Program-made: the position numbers and the translations under genes
Notes under the pieces: generated by a model
The model's database searches: none
The model's input: only the letters and a program-made list of their open reading frames with translations
Told to the model about the DNA's origin: nothing
NCBI RefSeq assembly: GCF_001314325.1
Contig: NZ_CP009429.1
Location: 62,501-126,500 of the forward strand
DNA length: 64,000 nt
Origin: Sphingopyxis macrogoltabida
Lineage (GTDB): Bacteria > Pseudomonadota > Alphaproteobacteria > Sphingomonadales > Sphingomonadaceae
Direction of reading: 5' to 3'
Part shown: piece by piece, positions 26,173-35,879 of the stretch
How the letters are laid out: the number at the start of each line of letters is the position of its first letter
Position numbering within the stretch: the first letter of the stretch is position 1

Positions 26173-27945
26173 ATGGTGAAGCCGGTGATCGCTCCCAAAG
26201 ATCATGAGCCGGACGCCGCCGCCGACGCCGACGCGCTCGACGATACGATCGAGCCCGGCAAACGCCTGATCCGCCTGCCCGCCGACAAGGGACTGTCGCT
26301 CGGCGACCGGATCGCCAACCAGATTACGCGGCTGACCTGGCGCACGCCGCTCCACGCCTTCCGCCTCAAGGGCCGCTTCCCGCTCAAGCTGCTCGGCGTT
26401 CCCGAGGACCCGGTGCCCGGCGACACGCGGGCGGGGACGGCGATCCGCGCCGGCCACTTCCTCCATCGCGGGCTCAAGCTGCCGCTCCACGAACTCGATT
26501 TCGCCAATCTCGACGTCGTGCCCACCTTTGCCGATTATCTGCACAGCTTTGCCTGGCTGCGCGATCTCGCCGCCACCGGCACGCGGTCCGACGGCGTGCC
26601 GATCGCCGAGACGATGGTGCGGCAATGGCTGGGCGTGCACGGCGAGGCAGTCAGCGAACCCGCGTGGCAGGCCGACAATACCGGCTGGCGCATCCTGTTC
26701 TGGGCCGCGCACGCGCCGCTGATCCTGTCGTCGAGCGACCTCATCTACCGCTCGGCGGTGCTCAATCATCTCGCCCGCGCGGCGCGCCACCTCGACCGCG
26801 TCGCCGACAAGACGCGCCCGGGGGTCGGCCAGCTGGTCGCGTGGGTCGGCATCGTCGCCGCTTCGCTGCTGATGCCCGGCGGCGAGCCGCGGCAGGTGTT
26901 CGGCGAGGCCGGGCTGCGCAAGGTGCTCGAGACGAGCTTCTACGCCGACGGAGGCAATATCTCGCGCTCGCCGCAGGCGCAGCTCGATGCGATCATGGCG
27001 CTGTCGATGCTCGCCAAAATCTACGAGATGCGCCGCATGGAAGTGCCGCCTTTCGTGCAGGAGGTGCTGGCGCGCGCCGTCCCCGCGCTGCTCGGCCTGA
27101 CCCACAGCGATGGCGGGATGGGGAGCTGGCAGGGCAGCGGCGCGACGTCGGCGAGCGACATCCAGGCGATCGTCCGGGCCAGCGGCGTCCGCACCCGCCC
27201 GCTCAAGCAGGCGCGCGACTGGGGCTATCAGCGGCTCGTCGCCAACAAGGTCGTGCTGCTCGCCGACGCGGCGCCACCGCCGATCGCCCGCGTGACCGAG
27301 GCGGGCTGCGCCTCGACGCTCGCCTTCGAACTCAGCGACGGCGACGAACGCATCGTCGTCAACTGCGGCGGCGCGGCGCTGACCGGCGCGACGATCCCCG
27401 CCGATCTGGCGCGCGGCCTGCGCACTACGGCTGCGCATTCGACATTGATCCTCGCCGACAGCAATTCGACCGCGATCCTCGCCAATGGCTCGCTCGGCAA
27501 GGGAGTGACCGAGGTCGAGCTCGACCGCCGCGAAACACCGCAGGGCAGCCGGCTGGAGATGAGCCACGACGGCTATGCGCGTCGTCACGGGCTGATCCAC
27601 CGCCGCCTGTTGATCCTGTCGCCCAACGGTCGCGAGCTGCGCGGCGAGGACATGCTGCTCCCCGCCCCGCGTACGCGGCGCAAGGGCGACAAGGGCTTTG
27701 CGCTGCGCTTCCACCTCGGGCCCAATCTGTCGGCCAGCCTGACCGCCGACCGGCTCGGCGCGCTGCTCCGCATCGCCGGTGGGCCGCTCTGGCAGTTCCG
27801 CACCTCCGAAGGCGCGCTCGAAATCGAGGAAAGCCTGTGGGTCGACGGCGAAGGCCGCCCGCACCCGGGCGAACAGCTCGTCGTCACCGGCATCGCCCCC
27901 GCGGGCGGCGCAAGCATCGGCTGGATCTTCAAGCATATTGGCTAG
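26173..27945 (+). CDS. Heparinase II/III family protein
   Basis: 590 residues, 4 nt downstream of rpe. An N-terminal helical alginate-lyase-like toroid spans about 30-350 (DYLHSFAWLRDLAATG, YADGGNISRSPQAQLDAIMALSMLAKIYEMR, LTHSDGGMGSWQGSG). A C-terminal beta-sandwich of heparinase_II_III type spans about 360-580 (LRTTAAHSTLILADSNST, EMSHDGYARRHGLIHRRLLILS). No signal peptide is visible, so it is apparently cytoplasmic, which is unusual for a polysaccharide lyase. Linkage to rpe and proximity to purH is something I have seen in sphingomonads, so the role may be housekeeping. The substrate is unknown. Confidence 0.9.
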   Translation: MVKPVIAPKDHEPDAAADADALDDTIEPGKRLIRLPADKGLSLGDRIANQITRLTWRTPLHAFRLKGRFPLKLLGVPEDPVPGDTRAGTAIRAGHFLHRGLKLPLHELDFANLDVVPTFADYLHSFAWLRDLAATGTRSDGVPIAETMVRQWLGVHGEAVSEPAWQADNTGWRILFWAAHAPLILSSSDLIYRSAVLNHLARAARHLDRVADKTRPGVGQLVAWVGIVAASLLMPGGEPRQVFGEAGLRKVLETSFYADGGNISRSPQAQLDAIMALSMLAKIYEMRRMEVPPFVQEVLARAVPALLGLTHSDGGMGSWQGSGATSASDIQAIVRASGVRTRPLKQARDWGYQRLVANKVVLLADAAPPPIARVTEAGCASTLAFELSDGDERIVVNCGGAALTGATIPADLARGLRTTAAHSTLILADSNSTAILANGSLGKGVTEVELDRRETPQGSRLEMSHDGYARRHGLIHRRLLILSPNGRELRGEDMLLPAPRTRRKGDKGFALRFHLGPNLSASLTADRLGALLRIAGGPLWQFRTSEGALEIEESLWVDGEGRPHPGEQLVVTGIAPAGGASIGWIFKHIG

Positions 27946-27973
27946 GACGCAGGCTTGCGCCGGACCCCAAAAA

Positions 27974-28000
27974 ACAAGGGAGGCCCGGAGCCCCCCTTGT
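27974..28000. terminator. Bidirectional terminator between convergent genes
   Basis: ACAAGGG (27974-27980) pairs with CCCTTGT (27994-28000), extended by two further inner pairs. On the minus strand a run of six T follows, which suits the M3 peptidase transcript. On the plus side the trail is only moderately T-rich. Confidence 0.8.
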
Positions 28001-28034
28001 TCATTCTTCTGTTCTTTCGTCGATTGCGCCCGCC

Positions 28035-30233
28035 CTATTCGGTCGGGAAGCCACGCTTCCTCAGCAGCGCCGACACATCGGGGTCGCGGCCGCGGAACGC
28101 GCGATAGGCTTCGGCGCGATCGGTTTCGTTGCCGGTCATCAATAGGATGGTGCGAAACTTGTCGGCGACCGTGCGGTCCCACGGGCCGCCCGCTTCGGTG
28201 AAGGCAGCCCAGGTGTCGGCGTCCATCGTTTCGGACCAGAGATAGCTGTAATAGCCCGCCGAATAAGCGTCGCTGCTGAACAGGTGGCCGAATTGCGGCA
28301 GGCGGTGCCGCATGACGATTTCCTTCGGCATGCCCATTTCGGTGAGGGTTTCGCGTTCGAACGCGTCGACGTCGGCCGGCGGCGTCTTGCGGTCGTGCAG
28401 CTTCATGTCGACGATCGCGCTCGCCAGATATTCGACGGTGTTGAACCCCTGGTTGAACTTGTCGGAAGCAAGGATCTTGTCGACCAGCGCCTGCGGCATC
28501 GGCTCGCCCGTCTTGTAGTGCGTCGCATATTTCGACAGCACTTCGGGGGTCATCAGCCAGTTCTCGTTCACCTGGCTCGGATATTCGACGAAGTCGCGGG
28601 GCACCCCGGCAAGCGCCGGATAGGTGACGTGCTGCAGCAGATAATGGATGCCGTGGCCGAATTCGTGGAACAGCGTCTGCGCATCGTCGAGGCTGATCAG
28701 CGTCGGCTCGCCCTTTGCCGCTTCGGTGAAATTATTGTTGTTCGACGCCAGCACATTGCGCTCGCCGCCAAGCGTCTGCTGGCTGCGATAGGTCGTCATC
28801 CACGCGCCCGAGCGCTTTCCGTCGCGCGCGAAATTGTCGAGGTAGAAGACCCCGACATTCTTGTTTGTCTTGAGGTTATAGACTTCGAACGTGCGGACCT
28901 TGGGGTCGAAGACCGGGATCGTGCCGGTATTCTCGCGGAAACCGAGATCATAGAGCTGGCCGGCCGACCAGAACATCGCGTCGCGCAGCTTGTCGAGCTG
29001 GAGATAGGGCTTCACCTCGCTTTCCTCGAGGTCGTATTTCGCCTTGCGGACCTTTTCCGAGTAGAAGCGATAATCCCACGGTTCGATCGTGATTTTCGGG
29101 CCATTGCCGGCTTTGGCTTCGGCATCGGCGATCGCTTGCATATCGGCGACCTCTTCCTTCACGCGCGCAACCGCGGCGGGCCAGACCTTCATCATCAGGC
29201 CCATCGCCGCCTCGGGCGTCTTCGCCATCGTGTCGGCCATGCGGTAATGTGCGTGGGTCGGAAAGCCGAGCAGTTCGGCGCGCTGCTGGCGCAGTTTCAA
29301 TATCTCGACGATCGTCGCATTGGTGTCGTTCGCGTCGCCATTGTCGCCGCGGCTGATAAACGCCTTGTAGACGCGCTCGCGAAGCGCGCGGTTGGTCGCG
29401 CCCTGCAGCACCGGCTGCGCCGACGACCGGGTGTTCTTGATCGCCCACTGGCCGGGCTTGCCCTGCGATTCCGCAGCCGATGCGAGCGAGGCGACGAAGC
29501 CGGGTTCGAGCCCCGCGAGTTCATTCTTGTCGGTGACGAAGGTGTAGAGCTTTTCGTCGCCGAGCAGCTTCGACGAGAAGGCGGAGAACAGGCCTTCCAG
29601 CTTCGAATTCATCTGGACGAGCTTCGCCTTGTCGGCGGCCGACAGGTTGGCGCCGTCGCGCACCATCTCGTCATAGCTGCGCTCGACGATGCGGATCTGC
29701 TGCGCGTCGAGCCCGCTCGAATTGCGCTTGTCGTACACCGCCTTGTAGCGGGCGAAGAGCTTGGGATCGAGGAACAGCTCGGTGTAGAAGGTGGTGAGCT
29801 TGGGGCTCCATTCGGCGTCGATGTCCTCGACGCGGTCGTTCGACTTGTTCGACGTCTGCACGCCCCACAGCGCGAAGAGCCGTTCCATCGTATCGCCGGC
29901 GAGCATCATCGGCACATGGGTGTTTTCGAAGGTCGGTTCGGCAGGATTGTCGATCACCGCCTGCACGTCGGCCCTGGTTTCGGCCATCGCCTTCTGGAAG
30001 GCGTCGGGGAACAGTTCGGGGTCCATCTTGTCCCACGGCGGCACCCCCTCGAACGGCCCGGTCCATTTGGCGAGCATCGGATTGTCGCCCGCGGGCGTGG
30101 CGGCGCCGGGCGCCGGAGCGGGCTGGGCGGCGGAGGCGGTCTGGATATCCATGATCGTATAACCCATGATCATCGCGGTGGATGCAAGCATCATCGACAG
30201 GCGGCGACGGACGGCGGGCGCAGAGCGCGGCAT
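28035..30233 (-). CDS. dcp: M3-family zinc metallopeptidase (peptidyl-dipeptidase Dcp-like), exported
   Basis: 732 residues with a signal sequence of about 35 residues (two Arg, hydrophobic core, ASA/AQPAP). The M3 zinc site is FHEFGHGIHY: His523, Glu524 and His527, with the third ligand Glu550 in DFVEYPSQVNENW. Such enzymes release dipeptides from the C-terminus of oligopeptides; export suggests the periplasm. The length and the order of motifs (NNNFTEAAKGEPTLISLDDAQTLFHEFGH) match the Dcp subfamily rather than oligopeptidase A. A single gene with its own terminator. Confidence 0.95.
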   Translation of the reverse strand: MPRSAPAVRRRLSMMLASTAMIMGYTIMDIQTASAAQPAPAPGAATPAGDNPMLAKWTGPFEGVPPWDKMDPELFPDAFQKAMAETRADVQAVIDNPAEPTFENTHVPMMLAGDTMERLFALWGVQTSNKSNDRVEDIDAEWSPKLTTFYTELFLDPKLFARYKAVYDKRNSSGLDAQQIRIVERSYDEMVRDGANLSAADKAKLVQMNSKLEGLFSAFSSKLLGDEKLYTFVTDKNELAGLEPGFVASLASAAESQGKPGQWAIKNTRSSAQPVLQGATNRALRERVYKAFISRGDNGDANDTNATIVEILKLRQQRAELLGFPTHAHYRMADTMAKTPEAAMGLMMKVWPAAVARVKEEVADMQAIADAEAKAGNGPKITIEPWDYRFYSEKVRKAKYDLEESEVKPYLQLDKLRDAMFWSAGQLYDLGFRENTGTIPVFDPKVRTFEVYNLKTNKNVGVFYLDNFARDGKRSGAWMTTYRSQQTLGGERNVLASNNNNFTEAAKGEPTLISLDDAQTLFHEFGHGIHYLLQHVTYPALAGVPRDFVEYPSQVNENWLMTPEVLSKYATHYKTGEPMPQALVDKILASDKFNQGFNTVEYLASAIVDMKLHDRKTPPADVDAFERETLTEMGMPKEIVMRHRLPQFGHLFSSDAYSAGYYSYLWSETMDADTWAAFTEAGGPWDRTVADKFRTILLMTGNETDRAEAYRAFRGRDPDVSALLRKRGFPTE

Positions 30234-30318
30234 AAGGATCTCCCGGGGAAAGCGGTTTCGCGTGAAACCATGATGGGACGTGCCTTAACCCGATATGACA
30301 GTGGGGTGCAAGCCGGTC

Positions 30319-31188
30319 CTAAACGCCGAAATCGGGCTGGATCAGGCCGGGGACATCGACCCGGAAGCGGAAGACGCCGCCCGCATGCGGCTGCTCCCGC
30401 CGTTCCTCGTCGGTCAGATTCTTGCCGGCGCTGGTAACGAAAGCGGTCTGCAGGTCCGCGCCGCCGAAGGCGATCATCGTCGGACGCTGGACGGGCAGAT
30501 CGACCGTGCGGACGATCTCGCCCGCGGGTGACAGCCGAACGACGCGCCAGCCGTCCCACAGCGCCGACCAGTAACAACCCTCGGCATCGACCGCGGCGCC
30601 GTCGGGGCGTCCGTTCCCATATTCGAACTGGTGGAAGATACGCCCTTCGCCCAATGTCCCGGTGGCCGGATCGACATCATAGGCGCGGACCGCGTGGGTC
30701 GGCGTGTCGGCGTGATAGAAAATGCGCCCGTCGGGGCTGAACGCCGCGCCGTTGCTGGTGGTAAGGCCGCCGAAGATTTCGATTAGCGATCCGTCGGGGT
30801 CGAGGCGATAGAGCGTCGCGGCCGGGTTCGCCTTGTCGCTCGTCAGGCTACCGACCCACAACCGCCCGGCAGCGTCGACGCAGCCGTCGTTGAAGCGCTG
30901 TTCGGGCTTGCCGGCGAGCACCGCCGGGCCGAACGGGCGCGGCGCGGCGCCCCAGCCGTCGATCAGCGCACAGCCGTCCTCGAGCGCCGCGACCAGACCG
31001 CCGCCGGCGCGCGGGGCGATGCAGCCGACCTGCTGGCCGAGCGCCATGACCTCGTCGGCGCCGGTGGCGGGATCGGTGCGATGGATTTTGCGGCCCTCGA
31101 TATCGACCCAGTAGAGGCGTGCTTCGGCGGCGTGCCAGCGCGGCGATTCGCCGAGCAGTGCGCCGGCGTCGAGGAGAAGATCGACCAT
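30319..31188 (-). CDS. SMP-30/gluconolactonase-like family protein
   Basis: 289 residues with the six-bladed propeller pattern. Motifs: LGESPRWHAAEARLYWVDIEGRKIHRTD (metal-ligand Glu near 14), PEQRFNDGCVDAAGRLWVGSL (Asn ligand), TTSNGAAFSPDGRIFYHADT (Asn) and PDGAAVDAEGCYWSALWDGWRVVRLSPAGEI (Asp). These four ligand positions suggest an active calcium- or zinc-dependent lactonase, probably for sugar lactones. No signal peptide is present. It ends 85 bp after the M3 peptidase start region, on the same strand but probably independent. Confidence 0.88.
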   Translation of the reverse strand: MVDLLLDAGALLGESPRWHAAEARLYWVDIEGRKIHRTDPATGADEVMALGQQVGCIAPRAGGGLVAALEDGCALIDGWGAAPRPFGPAVLAGKPEQRFNDGCVDAAGRLWVGSLTSDKANPAATLYRLDPDGSLIEIFGGLTTSNGAAFSPDGRIFYHADTPTHAVRAYDVDPATGTLGEGRIFHQFEYGNGRPDGAAVDAEGCYWSALWDGWRVVRLSPAGEIVRTVDLPVQRPTMIAFGGADLQTAFVTSAGKNLTDEERREQPHAGGVFRFRVDVPGLIQPDFGV

Positions 31189-31262
31189 GAAGCGGTGTTA
31201 GCGCGGCGCGCCGGCGCTGCCCAGCGACTGCAATCCTATTCGTTATTCGTTCGGTCGCCCTT

Positions 31263-31337
31263 GTCACCCCGGACTTGATCCGCGGTCCATTCCCGCCGGC
31301 GCTGGATGAATGGATCCCGGATCAAGTCCGGGATGAC
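31263..31337. repeat. Inverted intergenic repeat (type B, GTCATCCCGG family)
   Basis: GTCACCCCGGACTTGATCCG (from 31263) faces CGGATCAAGTCCGGGATGAC (to 31337); the arms are about 30 bp with three mismatches. The core GTCATCCCGG and its complement are shared with the repeats at 45667 and 47841. It lies between the divergent SMP-30 and acyl-CoA dehydrogenase genes. Confidence 0.85.
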
Positions 31338-31388
31338 GAAGGAAACTAGTGTGACCGCGAAAGAGTTTCTTGCCGTAGCGTCTTTATA

Positions 31389-31412
31389 CTTGACGTGCAC
31401 GTAAACGTAAGG
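31389..31412. promoter_or_regulatory. LiuR/MerR-like operator before the acyl-CoA degradation genes
   Basis: Within CTTGACGTGCACGTAAACGT (31389-31408) and the following AAGG, the tetramer ACGT occurs three times at 6-bp steps (31393, 31399, 31405), and the whole is roughly palindromic. TTGACG can act as a -35 with the long spacer favoured by MerR-family activators/repressors. LiuR-type sites of fatty and branched-chain acid genes have this ACGT-N2-ACGT-N2-ACGT pattern, from memory. Confidence 0.5.
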
Positions 31413-31479
31413 TCTTTTGGCCGGGAAGATGCGGCCGACTCCCCGCTCGCGTTCGGCTGCTCCAAGGGAAAGGAAAAAG

Positions 31480-32634
31480 ATGTCGCTCGATAACCTCTCG
31501 CGCACCGCCTATGGCGAGGACCATGAAGCCTTCCGTTCGACGGTGCGCCAGTTCCTCGAAAAGGAAGTCGCTCCGAATCAGGCGAAGTGGGCCGACGACG
31601 GCATCGTTCCCAAGGATCTGTGGCCGAAGGCGGGCGAGCTCGGCATGCTGTGCCCGACGGTGCCCGAGGAATATGGCGGGCTCGGCCTCGATTTTGGCTA
31701 TAATGCGATCGTCGACGAGGAAAGCGCCTATTATGGCCGCGTGACGACGGGCTTCTCGCTCCAGTCGGACATCGTCACCAGCTATATCGTCAAATATGGC
31801 AGCGAAGAGCAGAAGAAGCACTGGCTGCCCAAGATGGTGTCGGGCGAGGTGATCACCGCGATCGCCATGACCGAACCGGGCACCGGCAGCGACCTGCAGG
31901 GCATGCGCACGACCGCGAAGAAGGATGGCAATCATTATGTCATCAACGGGTCGAAAACCTATATCACCAACGGCCAGAACGCCGACCTGATCCTCGTCTG
32001 CGTCAAGACCGATACCGAGGTGCAGCCGGCGTGGAAGGGCGTGTCGATCGTCCTCGTCGAGGCCGACCGCGAAGGTTATAAGCGCGGCCGCAACCTCGAC
32101 AAGATCGGGCAGGACGAGGCCGACACGTCGGAGATGTTCTTCGAGGACGTCCGCGTGCCGATCACCAATTGCCTCGGTGAAGAGGGAAAGGGCTTCATCT
32201 ACCTGATGAGCGAGCTGCCGCAGGAACGCCTGTCGATCGCGGTGTCGGCACAGGCCTCGGCGCAGCGCGCGTTCGACGACACGGTCGAATTCACGCGCGA
32301 CCGCAAGGCATTCGGCAAGCCGGTTCTCGATTTCCAGAACACGCGCTTCGTCCTCGCCGATTTGAAGACCAAGCTGCAGGTCGGCTGGGCGCATCTCGAC
32401 TGGGCGCTCGCGCGGCACCTGAAAAAGGAACTGACCCCCGAAGAGGGCGCCGCGGCGAAGCTGTGGCACACTGACCTGCAGTGGGAGGTGATGGACAAGT
32501 GCCTGCAACTCCACGGCGGTGCGGGTTACATGAACGAATATCCGATCGCCCGCGCGTGGCGCGCGGCGCGCGTGACGCGGATCTTCGGCGGCACGAACGA
32601 AATCATGAAGGAACTGATCGGGCGCAAGCTCTGA
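31480..32634 (+). CDS. Acyl-CoA dehydrogenase
   Basis: 384 residues from ATG 31480 (AAAGGAAAAA upstream). This is a flavoprotein that introduces the alpha-beta double bond in acyl-CoA. FAD/substrate motifs: AMTEPGTGSDLQGMRTTA (about 128-145), FEDVRVPITNCLGEEGKGF and the C-terminal LQLHGGAGYMNEYPIARAWRAARVTRIFGGTNEIMKELI, where the catalytic Glu lies in the GGTNEI segment. It heads a cluster with thiolase, SDR and thioesterase genes, all on the same strand. Chain-length preference cannot be read from sequence; LiuR-like control would suit short or branched acyl groups. Confidence 0.95.
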   Translation: MSLDNLSRTAYGEDHEAFRSTVRQFLEKEVAPNQAKWADDGIVPKDLWPKAGELGMLCPTVPEEYGGLGLDFGYNAIVDEESAYYGRVTTGFSLQSDIVTSYIVKYGSEEQKKHWLPKMVSGEVITAIAMTEPGTGSDLQGMRTTAKKDGNHYVINGSKTYITNGQNADLILVCVKTDTEVQPAWKGVSIVLVEADREGYKRGRNLDKIGQDEADTSEMFFEDVRVPITNCLGEEGKGFIYLMSELPQERLSIAVSAQASAQRAFDDTVEFTRDRKAFGKPVLDFQNTRFVLADLKTKLQVGWAHLDWALARHLKKELTPEEGAAAKLWHTDLQWEVMDKCLQLHGGAGYMNEYPIARAWRAARVTRIFGGTNEIMKELIGRKL

Positions 32635-32665
32635 TCGTTTGAAATCGCAGGAAAGGAATTCTCCC

Positions 32666-33835
32666 ATGGCTCATGCATATATCGTCGACGCGGTCCGGAC
32701 CGCCGGCGGCAAGCGTGGCGGCAAGCTCGCCGGCGTTCACCCGGTCGATCTCGGCGCGGCGGTGTTCGATGCGATCGCCGCCCGCAACGATTTCGACACG
32801 TCGAAGATCGACGACGTCATCACCGGCTGCGTGTCGCAGGGCGGGCAGCAGACGATGGACCTCGGCCGCAACGCCGTTCTCGCGTCGAACCTGCCCGACT
32901 CGATCCCCGCCGTGACCATCGATCGCCAGTGCGGCTCGTCGCAGCAGGCGATGATGTTCGCGGCGCAGGCGGTAATGTCGGGAACGCAGGACATCGTGCT
33001 CGCCAGCGGCATCGAAAGCATGACGCGCGTGCCGATGGGCAGCGTCGCGACGCTGTTCATCAAGGAAGGCCTCGGCCATTATAAATCGGAGCGGCTCGAG
33101 GAAAAATATCCCGGCATCATGTTCAGCCAGTTCATGGGCGCCGAAATGATCGTCAAGAAGCACGGCTTCAGCAAGGACGACCTCGACGCCTATGCGCTCG
33201 AAAGCCACCGCCGCGCGAAGGCCGCGACCGAAGCGGGCCATTTCAAGCGCGAGATCGTCGGCGTCGACGTCGACACCCCCGAGGGGCGCCAGACCCATCT
33301 GGTCGACGAAGGCATCCGCTTCGACGCGACGTTGGAAGGTATCGCCGGCGTCAAGCTGCTCCAGGAAGGCGGCTCGATCACCGCTGCTTCGTCGAGCCAG
33401 ATCTGCGACGGTGCTTCGGCAGCCTTGATCGTCTCCGAACAGGCGCTGAAGGATCACGGCCTGACGCCGCGCGCGCGCATCCACCATGTGTCGGTGACGG
33501 CGGGCGATCCGGTGATCATGCTCGAAGAACCGCTGTTCGCCACCGAAAAGGCGCTGAAGCGCGCGGGCATGAAAATCGAAGATATCGACGCCTATGAAGT
33601 CAACGAGGCCTTCGCGCCCGTGCCGCTCGCCTGGCTCAAATATCTTGGCGCGGATCATGCCCGGCTGAACGTCCATGGCGGTGCGATCGCGCTCGGCCAC
33701 CCGCTCGGCGCCAGCGGTACCAAGCTGATGGCGACGCTGCTCGGCGTGCTCGATGCGACCGGTGGCAAATATGGCCTGCAGACGATGTGCGAAGGCGGCG
33801 GCCAGGCCAACGTCACGATCATCGAACGGCTGTAA
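32666..33835 (+). CDS. Acetyl-CoA C-acyltransferase (thiolase)
   Basis: 389 residues, 31 nt after the acyl-CoA dehydrogenase. It performs thiolytic cleavage of 3-ketoacyl-CoA or the reverse condensation. The catalytic set is complete: Cys89 in DRQCGSSQQA, His345 in GGAIALGHPLGASG and Cys375 in MCEGGGQAN. The length and the start AYIVDAVRTAGGKRGGKLAG are typical of the degradative thiolase group (FadA/acetyl-CoA acetyltransferase family). The operon context favours beta-oxidation over polyhydroxybutyrate synthesis. Confidence 0.96.
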   Translation: MAHAYIVDAVRTAGGKRGGKLAGVHPVDLGAAVFDAIAARNDFDTSKIDDVITGCVSQGGQQTMDLGRNAVLASNLPDSIPAVTIDRQCGSSQQAMMFAAQAVMSGTQDIVLASGIESMTRVPMGSVATLFIKEGLGHYKSERLEEKYPGIMFSQFMGAEMIVKKHGFSKDDLDAYALESHRRAKAATEAGHFKREIVGVDVDTPEGRQTHLVDEGIRFDATLEGIAGVKLLQEGGSITAASSSQICDGASAALIVSEQALKDHGLTPRARIHHVSVTAGDPVIMLEEPLFATEKALKRAGMKIEDIDAYEVNEAFAPVPLAWLKYLGADHARLNVHGGAIALGHPLGASGTKLMATLLGVLDATGGKYGLQTMCEGGGQANVTIIERL

Positions 33836-33851
33836 ACCACCAGAAAATCGG

Positions 33852-33929
33852 CGTCGCCCCCGCGAAAGCGGGGGCCGCTGGCAACCTAGCGCTACCTCGA
33901 TAGCGGCCCCCGCCTTCGCGGGGGCGACG
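33852..33929. repeat. REP-like doublet (type A) inside the acyl-CoA cluster
   Basis: Copies 33852-33878 and 33902-33929 face each other. The left one has GCGAAAGC where the right one implies GCGAAGGC, a single mismatch. It separates the thiolase and SDR genes, the only wide gap in the cluster, and could attenuate or stabilise the transcript. Confidence 0.9.
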
Positions 33930-33946
33930 TTTTAAGGGAGAATGAC

Positions 33947-34729
<783 letters not shown>

Positions 34730-34730
34730 T

Positions 34731-35168
34731 ATGCCCAAACCGGAAAGCTGGCGGCTCGACGCCGCCAGCTACCCCGTCCACCTCGATCTGCAGACGCGGT
34801 TCCAGGACATGGACGTCAACGGCCACCTCAACAATGTGGCCTTTGCGGCGCTGTTCGAAAGCGGCCGCGTTCTGCTCAACCGCGATGTGCGCCCGCTGAG
34901 CGAGCGCCCCGCGAACGAGCGGACGATGGTGGCGGCGGTCGAGATCAATTATCTTGCCGAAGGCAATTTTCCAGACCCGGTGCGGATCGCGACCGGGATC
35001 GGCCGGTTCGGCACGTCGAGCTGGACGATCGTGCAGGCGATGTTCCAGAACGGCCGCGCGATCGCGACCTGCGACACGGTGGTCGTGTGCCGTACTGACG
35101 GCGAAGCGAAACCGCTGCGCGCCGAGATGGTCGCCGAACTCGAAACGAAGCTCGCGAAACCCGCCTAG
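34731..35168 (+). CDS. Hot-dog-fold acyl-CoA thioesterase (4HBT-like)
   Basis: 145 residues, starting two bases after the SDR stop. The 4-hydroxybenzoyl-CoA thioesterase signature TRFQDMDVNGHLNNVAFAALFESGR places the catalytic Asp at 26 or 28. A second typical block is VEINYLAEGNFPDPVRIATGIGRFG. It hydrolyses acyl-CoA thioesters, perhaps relieving CoA trapping in the same pathway. Its stop overlaps the stop of gmk, which is convergent, by 4 nt. Confidence 0.9.
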   Translation: MPKPESWRLDAASYPVHLDLQTRFQDMDVNGHLNNVAFAALFESGRVLLNRDVRPLSERPANERTMVAAVEINYLAEGNFPDPVRIATGIGRFGTSSWTIVQAMFQNGRAIATCDTVVVCRTDGEAKPLRAEMVAELETKLAKPA

Positions 35169-35827
35169 AGCTTTTTGTCGGCATCCGGCACCGACCGGAT
35201 CAGGTCGCGCGCGAAGCCGATCAGGCCGATCTGGCGCCGCCGCTTCAGCCGTTCGGCGCGCAGGATGGCGCGGACCTCGTCGAAACAGCCTTCGACATGG
35301 TCGTTGATCAGCACATAGTCATAGCCGTCCCAGTGGCTGATCTCGTTCGCGGCGCGTTCCATCCGCGCCGCGATCACCGCGTCGCTGTCGGTGTTGCGGC
35401 TGCGCAGGCGGCGTTCGAGCTCTTCCATCGTCGGCGGCAGCACGAAGACGCGGACGACGTCGGGGCCGGCCTCCTGATAGAGCTGCTGCGCGCCCTGCCA
35501 GTCGATGTCGAACAGGACGTCCTTGCCCGCGGCGAGCAGTTCTTCGACCGGCGCGCGCGGCGTGCCGTAGCGATGGCCGAAGACATGCGCCCATTCGAGG
35601 AATTCGCCGTCGGCCGCCATCTTCTTGAAGGTTTCGGTGTCGACGAAATGATAATGGACGCCGTCGACCTCGCCCGGGCGCGGCGGGCGCGTGGTCGCGG
35701 AGATCGAGAGCGCGATGTCGCTGTCCGCGTCGAGCATCATGCGCGAGATGGTGGTCTTGCCCGCGCCCGAGGGCGAGGAGAGGACGAACAACACGCCGCG
35801 GCGGTTGAGATGGACGCTGTCAGCCAT
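35165..35827 (-). CDS. gmk: Guanylate kinase
   Basis: 220 residues. It phosphorylates GMP to GDP with ATP. P-loop SSPSGAGKTT (17-26); the GMP-binding segment is around ATTRPPRPGEVDGVHYHFVD (about 45-64) and the downstream EWAHVFGHRYGTP, with the lid DVLFDIDWQGAQQLY (about 103-117). Length normal. Convergent overlap of 4 nt with the thioesterase gene; divergent from the DUF2585 gene 52 bp away. Confidence 0.97.
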   Translation of the reverse strand: MADSVHLNRRGVLFVLSSPSGAGKTTISRMMLDADSDIALSISATTRPPRPGEVDGVHYHFVDTETFKKMAADGEFLEWAHVFGHRYGTPRAPVEELLAAGKDVLFDIDWQGAQQLYQEAGPDVVRVFVLPPTMEELERRLRSRNTDSDAVIAARMERAANEISHWDGYDYVLINDHVEGCFDEVRAILRAERLKRRRQIGLIGFARDLIRSVPDADKKL

Positions 35828-35879
35828 GCGCGCTATTCGCCTGACCAGCGGCAGCGGTCAAGCGGGAAGGACAGCGCGG

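Noticed and set aside
25495..28182. Long minus-strand open frame of about 895 codons opposite rpe and the heparinase-like gene
   Set aside because: Antisense shadow in a GC-rich genome; both plus-strand proteins are recognisable families.
28284..30437. Long plus-strand open frame opposite the M3 peptidase
   Set aside because: Antisense shadow; no family motif, and the zinc peptidase motif is on the minus strand.
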